From DATFAS01 sp035254305 (GTDB lineage Bacteria; Bacillota; Bacilli; Aneurinibacillales; RAOX-1), in NCBI GenBank assembly GCA_035254305.1, contig DATFAS010000081.1, positions 1 through 20,638 of the forward strand: a stretch of DNA of 20,638 nt, given 5' to 3'. Position numbers and translations under genes: made by a program. This document shows positions 13,704 to 20,638 of this stretch, piece by piece (position 1 is the stretch's first letter; each line of letters begins with the position of its first letter). A model generated the notes under the pieces. It was not told the origin of the DNA. It was given only the letters and a program-made list of their open reading frames with translations, and did not search any database.

Positions 13704-14399
13704 TTAACGAACAGTGCGACGTTCGATGCGTTTTACGTAATTGGTTCCTAAGAATACACGCTGAACATAAATCCCTGGAGTATGGATTTGATCGGGATCT
13801 AGCTCACCAGCCTCTACGATTTCCTCAACCTCGACAATCGTGATTTTTCCCGCCATCGCTGCTAGTGGATTGAAGTTCCGGGAGGTTTTGCGGAAAACAA
13901 GGTTCCCTAGTGGATCAGCCTTCCAAGCCTTAACAAGGGCAAAATCACCAACGATCCCTCTCTCCAAAATATAAGTCCGACCATCAAATTCCTTATGCTC
14001 TTTTCCCTCAGCAATTTGAGTTCCCACACCTGTTGCCGTATAGAATCCAGGAATTCCAGCTCCACCCGCGCGAATCCGTTCAGCTAACGTTCCCTGCGGA
14101 ACAAGCTCCACTTCAAGCTCTCCACTTAAAAATTGTTTTTCAAAAATTTTATTTTCACCCACATAGGAAGATACCATTTTTTTAATTTGCTTATTTGCTA
14201 GAAGCAGACCCAAGCCCCAATCATCTACCCCACAATTATTACTAACGACTGTTAAATCTTTGATCCCTTTATCACATATAGCATCAATAGCCTTCTCAGG
14301 AATTCCACACAAACCAAATCCCCCAACAATAAGCGTTGCCCCATCTTGAATATCTGCTACTGCATCCACAATTGAGTCAAAGCATTTTCCTTTTTTCAT
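13704..14399 (-). CDS. scoA: Succinyl-CoA:3-ketoacid CoA-transferase, subunit A
   Basis: This is the alpha subunit of the acetoacetate-activating CoA-transferase, 231 residues. It contains the CoA-binding region GGFGLCGIPEKAI near residue 30 and the strongly conserved stretches VSNNCGVDDWGLGLLL, PQGTLAERIRAGGAGIPGF and YATGVGT-like FYTATGVGTQIAEG. These and the ending ELDPDQIHTPGIYVQRV closely follow B. subtilis ScoA. ATG 14399 is preceded by AGGAG. It lies 27 nt upstream of scoB and 30 nt downstream of atoE, in one operon. Together the products would import acetoacetate or a related acid and activate it with succinyl-CoA. Confidence 0.95.
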   Translation of the reverse strand: MKKGKCFDSIVDAVADIQDGATLIVGGFGLCGIPEKAIDAICDKGIKDLTVVSNNCGVDDWGLGLLLANKQIKKMVSSYVGENKIFEKQFLSGELEVELVPQGTLAERIRAGGAGIPGFYTATGVGTQIAEGKEHKEFDGRTYILERGIVGDFALVKAWKADPLGNLVFRKTSRNFNPLAAMAGKITIVEVEEIVEAGELDPDQIHTPGIYVQRVFLGTNYVKRIERRTVR

Positions 14400-14429
14400 T
14401 CCTAACCACTCCTCTCTAAGAATTTAGGT

Positions 14430-15752
14430 TTAGAAGAACGAAAGACCAATAGCAAAAATAATTCCTGAAACCACTAAGGTAGTCACACAATACCCCATGA
14501 TATCCCGAACACCTAGCCCCGCAATTGCAAGAGCAGGTAGTGCCCAGAAAGGCTGTGCCATATTCATCCATGCCTCACCATACGCAATGGCCATTGCTGC
14601 AATTCCAGGATCCACACCTAAATGTTGGGCAGCAGGCATGATGAACGGCCCCTGAACCACCCAATGCCCTCCACCTGATGGCACGAAGAAGTTAATTAAG
14701 CCTGAGCTTAAGAAGGCGAGAACCGGGAAGGTGTGGACAGTAGAGATGGAAACGAAAGCATTCGTAATCATCCCACCTAAACCAGACGCATCCATCATCC
14801 CTTGAATCCCCGCATAGAACGGGAATTGAATGATAATCCCTGCCGTTCCTTTCGCTGCATTTGAAACCGCTTGCATATAAGACATAGGCGTTCCATGTAA
14901 CAATAGGCCGGTGATAAAGAAAATTAAGTTCACCATGTTAACATCCACATTGAAACCTTTCGTTACAAAAGTATAGATAATAAACACATATCCTAGAACA
15001 ACTATTAGAAGAGTAAGGATACGGCTATTTTCCATAGCGATAGCAAAGGTCTTCTCTTTTGGTACAGCTACTGCAGCAGCAGATTCATTTTCACCTAGAA
15101 GACTAGGATCAATAGCAACAACCTCTCCTGACTTGGGCATCATCATTTTGGTCATAATAGGAAGAATAAGTAGTAGAGACAGGTTGATAAATAAATTGTA
15201 TCCAGTAAAAATGGTGTCGGAAAGAGGAATGATTCCAACCATCTTTTCCATTGGGTTTCCCTTAGTTGCTGCAAGCAGCGGTACCGACCCGGAAAATCCG
15301 CCATGCCATGTTAAAAAGCCAATGTAGGCACTTGCGATCAAAAGCCGATAATCAGATCCTGGTACCCGTTTAGCTACTTCCTTTGCAAATAAAGCTCCCA
15401 CAATCAAACCAAAACCCCAGTTAATCAAACAAGCTAATGCCGAGGCAAAGGTAACCAACATAACCCCTTGAACGGGTGTTTTAGCAATCCCCGCAATTTT
15501 CGTAAGCCAGCGTTTAACAAATGGAGAGCTAGCCAAAGCATGACCAGTAACAAGAATTAAGCTCATCTGCATGGCAAAGGCTAATAGATTCCAAAAGCCA
15601 CTTCCCCAGAATTTAACCATTTCCAACGGCCCGTGCGGAGTAAAAGCAACCCCAGAAACAAACAAAATAAGCGTTAAAATGAGAGCAAAAACAAACGGAT
15701 CTGGCAAAAATCTTTGCACAATCACTGTAAAAAAGTTAGATAGCGCTTTCAT
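14430..15752 (-). CDS. atoE: Short-chain fatty acid transporter AtoE
   Basis: This polytopic inner-membrane permease has 440 residues, the same length as E. coli AtoE. It would take up acetoacetate, butyrate or related short-chain acids. Many hydrophobic helices are visible, along with family segments such as RFLPDPFVFALILTL, WGFGLIVGALFAKEVAKRVP, GFLTWHGGFSGSVPLLAAT, FFVPSGGGHWVVQGPF and AIAYGEAWMNMAQPFWALPAL. The frame is open to an ATG at 15809, but that codon lies inside the sigma-54 promoter. GGGAGGAC precedes the ATG at 15752. It is the first gene of the operon with scoA and scoB, directly downstream of the sigma-54 regulator gene. The exact substrate is inferred from the neighbours. 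Confidence 0.94.
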   Translation of the reverse strand: MKALSNFFTVIVQRFLPDPFVFALILTLILFVSGVAFTPHGPLEMVKFWGSGFWNLLAFAMQMSLILVTGHALASSPFVKRWLTKIAGIAKTPVQGVMLVTFASALACLINWGFGLIVGALFAKEVAKRVPGSDYRLLIASAYIGFLTWHGGFSGSVPLLAATKGNPMEKMVGIIPLSDTIFTGYNLFINLSLLLILPIMTKMMMPKSGEVVAIDPSLLGENESAAAVAVPKEKTFAIAMENSRILTLLIVVLGYVFIIYTFVTKGFNVDVNMVNLIFFITGLLLHGTPMSYMQAVSNAAKGTAGIIIQFPFYAGIQGMMDASGLGGMITNAFVSISTVHTFPVLAFLSSGLINFFVPSGGGHWVVQGPFIMPAAQHLGVDPGIAAMAIAYGEAWMNMAQPFWALPALAIAGLGVRDIMGYCVTTLVVSGIIFAIGLSFF

Positions 15753-15797
15753 CTTCGTCCTCCCTTGTGGATTTAGAATGATTACACTATTGGAAAA

Positions 15798-15814
15798 TGC
15801 AAATTCCATGCCAA
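15798..15814 (-). promoter_or_regulatory. Sigma-54 promoter of atoE-scoAB
   Basis: Read on the minus strand, TTGGCATGGAATTTGCA fits the -24/-12 consensus TGGCAC-N5-TTGCA, with the invariant GG (15811-15812) and GC (15799-15800) exactly 10 bp apart. Only one base of the -24 block differs (T for C). The transcript would start near 15787, 35 nt before the atoE ATG. The upstream gene encodes a GAFTGA-type activator, which supports the call. Confidence 0.85.
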
Positions 15815-15870
15815 CTTCACTAAAAAGGGCCTTCCTGCTACCATAAGGAACTCGCGTCTATCCTTCTACC

Positions 15871-15915
15871 ATGTGGGTAAAAAATCTACATCAACTGTGT
15901 AAAATTTACACAGTT
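15871..15915. promoter_or_regulatory. Candidate activator-binding sites (UAS) for the AtoC-like regulator
   Basis: A perfect palindrome with 11-bp arms and a single central base (AACTGTGTAAA at 15893-15903, TTTACACAGTT at 15905-15915) is centred at 15904. A second, imperfect palindrome (ATGT..G.TA to TA..ACAT, 15871-15891) is centred at 15881, about two helical turns away. Relative to the inferred sigma-54 start these lie at about -117 and -94, the usual range for enhancers of NtrC-family activators. The perfect one starts five bases past the regulator's stop codon. A terminator role is less likely because no T run follows directly. Confidence 0.65.
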
Positions 15916-15919
15916 CAGA

Positions 15920-17314
15920 TTATTCATTACTATCTAAACCATATTCCTGGCACTTATAAACGAAAGCCTTTCTAGAAACATCCAGCATCTTTGCAGCATG
16001 TGCTTTATTTCCTTGTGTTTTTTCTAGTGCCCACTGCATAGCAGAACGTTCTGACTTTCGTAGCACATCTCTCATGACAAACCCAACTTCAAATTTCTCT
16101 CGCAGAACAAAAGCATTCCCAGAAACAACATCTTCCTCTGAATCTCTATTTACAACGGGTAAATCCTCCGGAAGAATCATTCCCCCAGAAGCCATTACAA
16201 CCGCCCGATAAACCACATTCTGTAACTGCCTTACATTTCCCGGCCAATGAAAATGGCACAACTTCTCCATGGCTTCTGGAGACATATAGATATAATCGAC
16301 TCCCGCCTCCTTCGTATAGCGTTCTAGGAAAAACTGAACCAAATCAGTAATATCCTCTCTTCGTTCTCGAAGAGGCGGAAGGTCGATACTGACCACATTC
16401 AGTCGATAATACAAATCTTCTCGAAACGTTCCTTGTTTCACCATTTCCAACAGATTTCGATTTGTAGCTGCAATGACACGAACATCAATTTTTCGTGCTC
16501 CTACTCCTCCTACACGCTCAATTTCATGCTCTTGTAATACCCGTAACAGCTTCACCTGCAATTCAAGTGGCAATTCACCCATTTCATCTAGAAACAAAGT
16601 CCCTCGATCAGCTAATTCAATTTTTCCAAGCTTCTGACTGACAGCACCTGTGAATGCCCCTTTTTCATGGCCAAATAATTCACTCTCCAGCAGATTACTA
16701 GGAATCGCCCCACAGTTAATCGTCACAAGAGGAAATCCAGCCCGAGCACTGTTAAAATGAATCGATTTTGCAATCAATTCCTTCCCTGTACCACTTTCTC
16801 CTTGAATAAGGACAGGTACGCGGGTCGCTGCAACCTTTCCCACCATTTTATAAACCGCTTGCATACAAGAGGAATTACCAATAATCGAATCCAAAGAATA
16901 CCGTTCAGCTACGGTTTTACGAAGAATTTTAACCTCCGTTGTTAGCCTATTCATCTCTAATGCTTTCGCTGTAATTCTTTTTATGGCAGAAATATCGAAG
17001 GGCTTCGTGATATAGTCAAATGCTCCTAGGCTCATGGCTTCCATGGTTTTTTCAGCCGTACTGTATGCGGTTATAATGACTACGGGAATCTGTGAATATT
17101 GTTTATGTACAATTGAAAGAAGCTCCATTCCAGACATCTCCGGCATATGTAAATCTAGAAGCACTAATGAATAATCTTCGTGGCCTTGCTGCAGCAGCTT
17201 TAAAGCATCCTTTCCATTTCCCGCTTCAACAACCTCATATCCCTGTTTACTAAGTAAGGTTAATAACGCCTTACGAACATGCTGTTCATCATCAACTACT
17301 AGGATTTTTGCCAT
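15920..17314 (-). CDS. Sigma-54-dependent response regulator, AtoC/NtrC type
   Basis: This cytoplasmic transcription activator has 464 residues. The receiver domain (1-120) has the acidic pair Asp8-Asp9, the phosphorylation site Asp54 (VLLDLHMPEM), Thr82 and Lys104. The AAA+ domain (about 140-380) has Walker A GESGTGKE (172-179), the sigma-54-contacting loop GAFTGA (219-224) and Walker B GTLFLDE (238-244). A Fis-type helix-turn-helix (about 435-462, GNKAHAAKMLDVSRKAFVYK) ends the protein. The GAFTGA loop marks it as a true sigma-54 activator. ATG 17314 follows GGAGGGG and overlaps the end of the kinase gene by 16 nt, so the two are co-translated. Its target is most likely the sigma-54 promoter just downstream. 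Confidence 0.95.
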   Translation of the reverse strand: MAKILVVDDEQHVRKALLTLLSKQGYEVVEAGNGKDALKLLQQGHEDYSLVLLDLHMPEMSGMELLSIVHKQYSQIPVVIITAYSTAEKTMEAMSLGAFDYITKPFDISAIKRITAKALEMNRLTTEVKILRKTVAERYSLDSIIGNSSCMQAVYKMVGKVAATRVPVLIQGESGTGKELIAKSIHFNSARAGFPLVTINCGAIPSNLLESELFGHEKGAFTGAVSQKLGKIELADRGTLFLDEMGELPLELQVKLLRVLQEHEIERVGGVGARKIDVRVIAATNRNLLEMVKQGTFREDLYYRLNVVSIDLPPLRERREDITDLVQFFLERYTKEAGVDYIYMSPEAMEKLCHFHWPGNVRQLQNVVYRAVVMASGGMILPEDLPVVNRDSEEDVVSGNAFVLREKFEVGFVMRDVLRKSERSAMQWALEKTQGNKAHAAKMLDVSRKAFVYKCQEYGLDSNE

Positions 17315-18798
17315 CCTTCATTCCCCTCCCCAAAAGGAAATTCGACCTGGAATTTAACTCCCTGATTGATATTTTCAAAGAAGATGGTTCCATTATAAAG
17401 ATGGACAATATTTTGTGTTACTGAGAGGCCGAGGCCCATCCCTTTTTCCTTACCAGTCACAAATGGATTAAAGATCATTTCTCTAGATTCATCATCAATA
17501 TTAGATCCTGAATTGAATACAGATAGGATCGCTTTCCTCTGATCTGATTTCGTCTCAATGACTAAAGTCCCCTGCTGGTTCACCGCCTGAATCGCATTCA
17601 GCAGAAGATTAATCATGATCTGTTGAACCAAACTCGAATCTGCAAAAATTGTAACTTCATTCAAGCACTTACCAACCTTTAGTTCCTTCTTTCTTATATC
17701 ATGGTCAACAAGTAGAAGGGATTGTTCCATTATTTCATGGAGAAAGACTTGTTCCTCCCTTTTAATTGACGGTTTGCCAAACAGCAGCAACTGTTCAACT
17801 AAGCCATTCATTCGTTCCACTTCTTTAATAATAATTTCCATATATTCTCGGTGTGGGTCATCCTCAGACATGGTTTCTTCAGCAATTTGACTGAACGCTT
17901 TAATGGAGGTTAGTGGATTACGAATTTCATGGGCCATTCCTGCCGCAAGCTCCCCTAAAGCCTTCAGTCGATCTGCACGCAGGATTTGCTGTTCCATCAT
18001 CTCGGTCTGTCGTTTCGTTTCTGCCAAGCGATCAAGTAGGTCGTTGATGGCTAGTGGAATCCTCCCCATAACCCCTTTAAGCACGGGTAAACGATACGTT
18101 AGATCATGTCCAATTTCTTCAATCGATCCAATGATTTGGTCAATGGTCCCTCCTAGCTTGTTGGCAAACCGAAGAGCAACGGCAAGCCCAATCGTTGTTC
18201 CTAAGAACAACACTAGAAAGATATTGCGCTTCATCCTCCATAGCTGTGCATCTACATCCATGGTCATTTCATTCGCCCAAACATACCCAATCATCTGACG
18301 ATCCCGAAATAACGGGATCATAGCATTCATAATATCTCCCCGCACCTGCTTACCAGTATAGACCATAGGAACTCCCTGCTGTAGGACTATATTTCCAGGG
18401 TGATCTGCACCTATTGATACTCCAATTTTATCGCTAAGTTCAGTACTCGGTCCATAGGTAAGCACTGCATTGAGCTCTTTAGAGTAATATCCCACTCCCA
18501 CCCCTGGGTTTTGTGCGGCAATCCGATCTGTGATGGGCCCCAATTGTTCATTTAAACGCTGTATTTTTTCCTCTCTCCCAAGCTCCACGTTCCTGCTACC
18601 CAAATAATCATCATATGTACCTGCCAACATAGAATCTAGCTGTCTAGCAATGGAATAGAGCTTCTCCTCCTTCTCCTTTAAGATAGCGGTTTCAGCTTTC
18701 CCTACCATCTGGTATCCGGTTAACAAGGTGGGGACAGCTATAGCAATAAGAATGACAAGGGTAAGCTTCATCCGAAAAGAAAAAAAGGAATGCTTCAT
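17299..18798 (-). CDS. Membrane sensor histidine kinase, AtoS-like
   Basis: This is a 499-residue partner kinase of the downstream regulator. Transmembrane helix 1 (about 11-30) and helix 2 (about 191-210) flank a 160-residue extracytoplasmic sensor domain of CACHE/PAS appearance (VGVGYYSKELNAVLTYGPS and GDIMNAMIPLFRDRQMIGYVWANE). A HAMP-like linker and coiled coil follow, then the dimerisation domain with His290 in AHEIRNPLTSIKAF. The ATP-binding domain has the N box QIMINLLLNAIQAV and G2 box GMGLGL. The G1 box reads FNSGSNID, with Asn where many kinases have Asp. GGAGG lies 10 nt before the ATG. It begins the island, right after the rpmE terminator. A role in sensing acetoacetate or a short-chain acid is inferred from context only. 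Confidence 0.93.
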   Translation of the reverse strand: MKHSFFSFRMKLTLVILIAIAVPTLLTGYQMVGKAETAILKEKEEKLYSIARQLDSMLAGTYDDYLGSRNVELGREEKIQRLNEQLGPITDRIAAQNPGVGVGYYSKELNAVLTYGPSTELSDKIGVSIGADHPGNIVLQQGVPMVYTGKQVRGDIMNAMIPLFRDRQMIGYVWANEMTMDVDAQLWRMKRNIFLVLFLGTTIGLAVALRFANKLGGTIDQIIGSIEEIGHDLTYRLPVLKGVMGRIPLAINDLLDRLAETKRQTEMMEQQILRADRLKALGELAAGMAHEIRNPLTSIKAFSQIAEETMSEDDPHREYMEIIIKEVERMNGLVEQLLLFGKPSIKREEQVFLHEIMEQSLLLVDHDIRKKELKVGKCLNEVTIFADSSLVQQIMINLLLNAIQAVNQQGTLVIETKSDQRKAILSVFNSGSNIDDESREMIFNPFVTGKEKGMGLGLSVTQNIVHLYNGTIFFENINQGVKFQVEFPFGEGNEGWQKS

Positions 18799-18855
18799 TA
18801 GACTTAAACCTCCAAAGGGTCATACTTTGACTAATTTCAACTTTCCTTCTCAAAG

Positions 18856-18888
18856 TAAAAACGGGCAAGAAAATTCCTGCCCGTTATT
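18856..18888 (-). terminator. Terminator of rpmE
   Basis: An 8-bp inverted repeat (AACGGGCA at 18860-18867, TGCCCGTT at 18878-18885) follows the rpmE stop codon. On the minus strand the hairpin is followed by TTTAC. It separates the ribosomal protein gene from the kinase gene. I found no convincing promoter between it and the kinase start. Confidence 0.8.
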
Positions 18889-18889
18889 A

Positions 18890-19087
18890 TTACATACCGT
18901 ATTTCTTTTTGAATTTATCAACGCGTCCACCGGCGTCGATGAACTTCTGCTTACCGGTAAAGAAAGGATGGCACTCAGAGCAGATTTCCACTCTTAGATT
19001 CTCCTTAACAGAACCTGTTTCGAATTCGTTACCGCATGCGCAAGTAACTTTCGCAGTTTTGTAATTTGGATGAATTGCTGGTTTCAT
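18890..19087 (-). CDS. rpmE: 50S ribosomal protein L31, zinc-binding type
   Basis: L31 bridges the large and small subunits at the central protuberance of the ribosome. The 65-residue protein starts MKPAIHPNYKTAKVTCACGN and keeps the four zinc cysteines (Cys16, Cys18, Cys36, Cys39). It is therefore the C+ form that is used when zinc is plentiful and can act as a zinc store. ATG 19087 follows AGAGGTGA. It has its own consensus promoter, a 125-nt leader with hairpins and a terminator. Confidence 0.97.
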   Translation of the reverse strand: MKPAIHPNYKTAKVTCACGNEFETGSVKENLRVEICSECHPFFTGKQKFIDAGGRVDKFKKKYGM

Positions 19088-19213
19088 TCACTTTCACCTC
19101 TTTCCGCCCTGTCTCCTTAGGGAAACAGAGTTATATAAACATCCTACTTCTATATTACGTTACATAAAACTTACGTGAACAGAAGTAATTGTTGCCATCT
19201 TATGAGGCACACA
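19088..19213 (-). promoter_or_regulatory. Candidate structured leader of rpmE (L31 leader)
   Basis: The inferred transcript has about 125 nt before the L31 start codon and contains no reading frame I can support. Two pairings are visible. TACTTCT/AGAAGTA (19145-19151 with 19181-19187) encloses an inner ACGT/ACGT pair. A perfect 8-bp stem with a 4-nt loop (CTGTCTCC 19109-19116, GGAAACAG 19121-19128) stands just upstream of the ribosome-binding site. Leaders for L31 have been described in Firmicutes and other phyla, so this may be an autoregulatory or metal-responsive element. Not proven. Confidence 0.5.
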
Positions 19214-19219
19214 TAGCAC

Positions 19220-19248
19220 ATTATAGCATGCACCATAGGCTATTTCAA
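19220..19248 (-). promoter_or_regulatory. Sigma-A promoter of rpmE with extended -10
   Basis: On the minus strand, TTGAAA (19243-19248), a 17-bp spacer and a perfect TATAAT (19220-19225) are preceded by the extended -10 TGC. The start of transcription would be near 19213. It lies 6 bases past the radical SAM gene. Confidence 0.85.
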
Positions 19249-19254
19249 CTAGCA

Positions 19255-20511
19255 TTATTTCCTTCCCACAAACTCCCTAGGTGGAATATGCGTATAATTA
19301 CCAATCACTACATCTGGTAATTCCTGTTGATAAATCTCAATCGCCTGCTTCATCCCGAACACTTCACCTTGTGGCCTCGGAATCATAGATAAATAGCTAT
19401 CAGGGTCAATATTTAAATTACGTAATTGGATTAACTTTACCCCTGTACGTCGAATAAATTCTATCATGGCTTCCATCTCTTCTTCTCGATCAAATACACC
19501 AGGGAAACAGAGATAATTAATTGAGCTATATACTCCCTTATTCGCACAATAGCGAAGAGACTTCTCTACATTCTGTAGGTTGTAGCCTCGCGGATTGTAG
19601 TAAACATTGTAATGCTCGTCGATCGCACTAATTGTACTCACACGAATGAGGTCCAATCCCGCATCCACAATCGCTTTAATATGATCTGTTAAGCCTGCAT
19701 TCGAATTCATATTAATGTAGCCCATCTTCGTCTTTGAACGAATCTGACGGATTGACTCCGTAATCAGTTGGACCTGTGTGGATGGTTCTCCCTCACAGCC
19801 TTGTCCAAAACTAATGATACTCTCTGGTGTTTGAAGATGGTGCTGCATAATTTCTACAAGCTCATCCACTGTTGGCTTGAAGCTCATTCTCGTCTGAGGG
19901 GCCACAACACCGCTTTCATCGGGTTGATCAGAAATACAGCCAAAGCAACCTGCATTACATGAATAAGAAACAGGTAGCGCACCTTCCCAACGATTAAGAA
20001 ATGTATTCGAAGCAGTCAGACATTCATATTCAAGTGCACAATTCGATATATGCTGAACTACTCGATTCGTAGGGTATTCTATATTTAATTCCTTAACCTT
20101 AAGCTTTACTTCCTCATAAGAACAATTCGCAGGATTCCACTTATCATGTTCATCCGTTTGCTTAGCTGCGACATAGAATTGATTATCTTTCCACACAACA
20201 GCCGTATATCCAAACAATGGGAACTTATAATTCTTATCGTTCTTATGGTAAGCGGGTACGAGTAAGCGAGTGAAGCCTTGCGGTAATAACGCACCTACTG
20301 GGTTTCCATCCTGGAAGAGAACCATTTCACCTGTGCTTGGATCAAGCCCAATTGGACGCGATTCCGGTAGGCTCACTAATGTAGCACCATCTGGAAGGGG
20401 AATTAATTCATCTTCCAAAATTTCCAAAAACTGATCGCCACTACGTGCGATGCCTAAATACTCTGGATGATCAAAGACGTTCCCGTCTTTATCTGCATAT
20501 ACAAGATTCAT
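19255..20511 (-). CDS. Radical SAM protein of unknown function
   Basis: This 418-residue protein has the radical SAM cluster motif CNAGCFGC (Cys185, Cys189, Cys192), binding a [4Fe-4S] cluster and S-adenosylmethionine. Other barrel segments are SIISFGQGCEGEPSTQ, GYINMNSNAGL, LDLIRVSTIS and IQLRNLNIDP. The first 170 residues form an unusual N-terminal extension with a predicted beta-rich start and two more cysteines (Cys158, Cys164) before the cluster motif. I see no SPASM-type cysteine cluster at the C-terminus. AGGAG lies 6 nt before the ATG. It sits between rho and rpmE, 24 nt after rho, and is probably cotranscribed with rho. The reaction is unknown. Confidence 0.88.
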   Translation of the reverse strand: MNLVYADKDGNVFDHPEYLGIARSGDQFLEILEDELIPLPDGATLVSLPESRPIGLDPSTGEMVLFQDGNPVGALLPQGFTRLLVPAYHKNDKNYKFPLFGYTAVVWKDNQFYVAAKQTDEHDKWNPANCSYEEVKLKVKELNIEYPTNRVVQHISNCALEYECLTASNTFLNRWEGALPVSYSCNAGCFGCISDQPDESGVVAPQTRMSFKPTVDELVEIMQHHLQTPESIISFGQGCEGEPSTQVQLITESIRQIRSKTKMGYINMNSNAGLTDHIKAIVDAGLDLIRVSTISAIDEHYNVYYNPRGYNLQNVEKSLRYCANKGVYSSINYLCFPGVFDREEEMEAMIEFIRRTGVKLIQLRNLNIDPDSYLSMIPRPQGEVFGMKQAIEIYQQELPDVVIGNYTHIPPREFVGRK

Positions 20512-20535
20512 GGGGTTCTCCTATCTTCTAAAACC

Positions 20536-20638
20536 TTAAACCGTTGCCTGCGATGTTGTTTGACTTCCCCGCGGCTTAACTGTCTCAATCAATTCAAGGA
20601 ACTCAATGTTCGTCTTGGTTTGACCAATTTTGCGCAAG
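20536..20638 (-). CDS. rho: Transcription termination factor Rho, C-terminal end (partial)
   Basis: Only the last 34 codons are in the window, running off the right edge. The reading frame gives LRKIGQTKTNIEFLELIE, matching the conserved C-terminal helix of Rho (TKTN-x-EF), then a short non-conserved tail ending QATV and a TAA. The position next to rpmE agrees with the Bacillus order. Rho is the hexameric RNA helicase that ends transcription of unstructured RNAs. Confidence 0.85.
   Translation of the reverse strand, partial: LRKIGQTKTNIEFLELIETVKPRGSQTTSQATV

Noticed and set aside
15893..15915. The 23-bp palindrome as a simple terminator of the response regulator gene
   Set aside because: The arms are AT-rich, the hairpin loop would be tiny and no T run follows directly on the minus strand; its place upstream of a sigma-54 promoter fits an activator site better.
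17903..18298. 131-codon plus-strand open frame opposite the sensor kinase
   Set aside because: Antisense to a well-supported kinase domain, low-complexity Ser/Arg-rich composition, no start signal.

Overview
The window comes from a low-to-moderate G+C, endospore-forming Firmicute of the order Bacillales. Gene content and order suggest a Brevibacillus/Paenibacillus-type lineage, but species cannot be read from the sequence. SpoIIR and a YhcN/YlaJ-type lipoprotein point to sporulation. The order rho - rpmE - tdk - prfA - prmC - spoIIR - ywlB - ywlC(sua5) - mntP - ywlE is the Bacillus subtilis order, read here right to left on the minus strand. All genes but one (a YeiH-family transporter) are on the minus strand. 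There are no rRNA or tRNA genes, CRISPR arrays or insertion sequences.

Layout from right to left. At 19255-20638 lie the C-terminal end of rho and a radical SAM protein of unknown function. At 18890-19213 is rpmE (zinc-type L31) with a consensus promoter and a 125-nt structured leader. At 12954-18798 is an accessory block absent from the B. subtilis arrangement: a membrane sensor kinase, an NtrC/AtoC-type sigma-54 response regulator, a short-chain fatty acid transporter (AtoE) and both subunits of succinyl-CoA:3-ketoacid CoA-transferase (ScoA, ScoB). A sigma-54 promoter and two candidate activator sites lie just upstream of atoE, and a strong terminator follows scoB. I read this as a self-contained regulon for acetoacetate or short-chain fatty acid uptake and activation, analogous to E. 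coli atoSC-atoDAEB but without a thiolase in view.

Next come tdk (of the streptococcal/E. coli-like subtype rather than the B. subtilis subtype), a small unknown membrane protein, the plus-strand YeiH transporter and a sporulation lipoprotein (10090-12839). The prfA-prmC-spoIIR unit (7349-9978) starts from a perfect TTGACA-N17-TATAAT promoter. Then follows a bifunctional homocysteine methyltransferase/methylenetetrahydrofolate reductase under a SAM-I riboswitch with its own promoter and terminators (5147-7344).

The left third holds a GNAT-like protein, Sua5/YwlC, the manganese exporter MntP, a ZIP metal transporter, the protein-arginine phosphatase YwlE and a chemotaxis receptor with almost no extracellular domain. 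The sua5 promoter region carries a cluster of seven exact or near-exact DnaA boxes, three of them immediately upstream of the -35 and three inside the first codons.

Several genes use GTG or TTG starts chosen by their Shine-Dalgarno sequence. The most interesting parts are the sigma-54-controlled ato/sco island with its palindromic enhancer, the DnaA-box cluster at sua5, and the candidate L31 leader.
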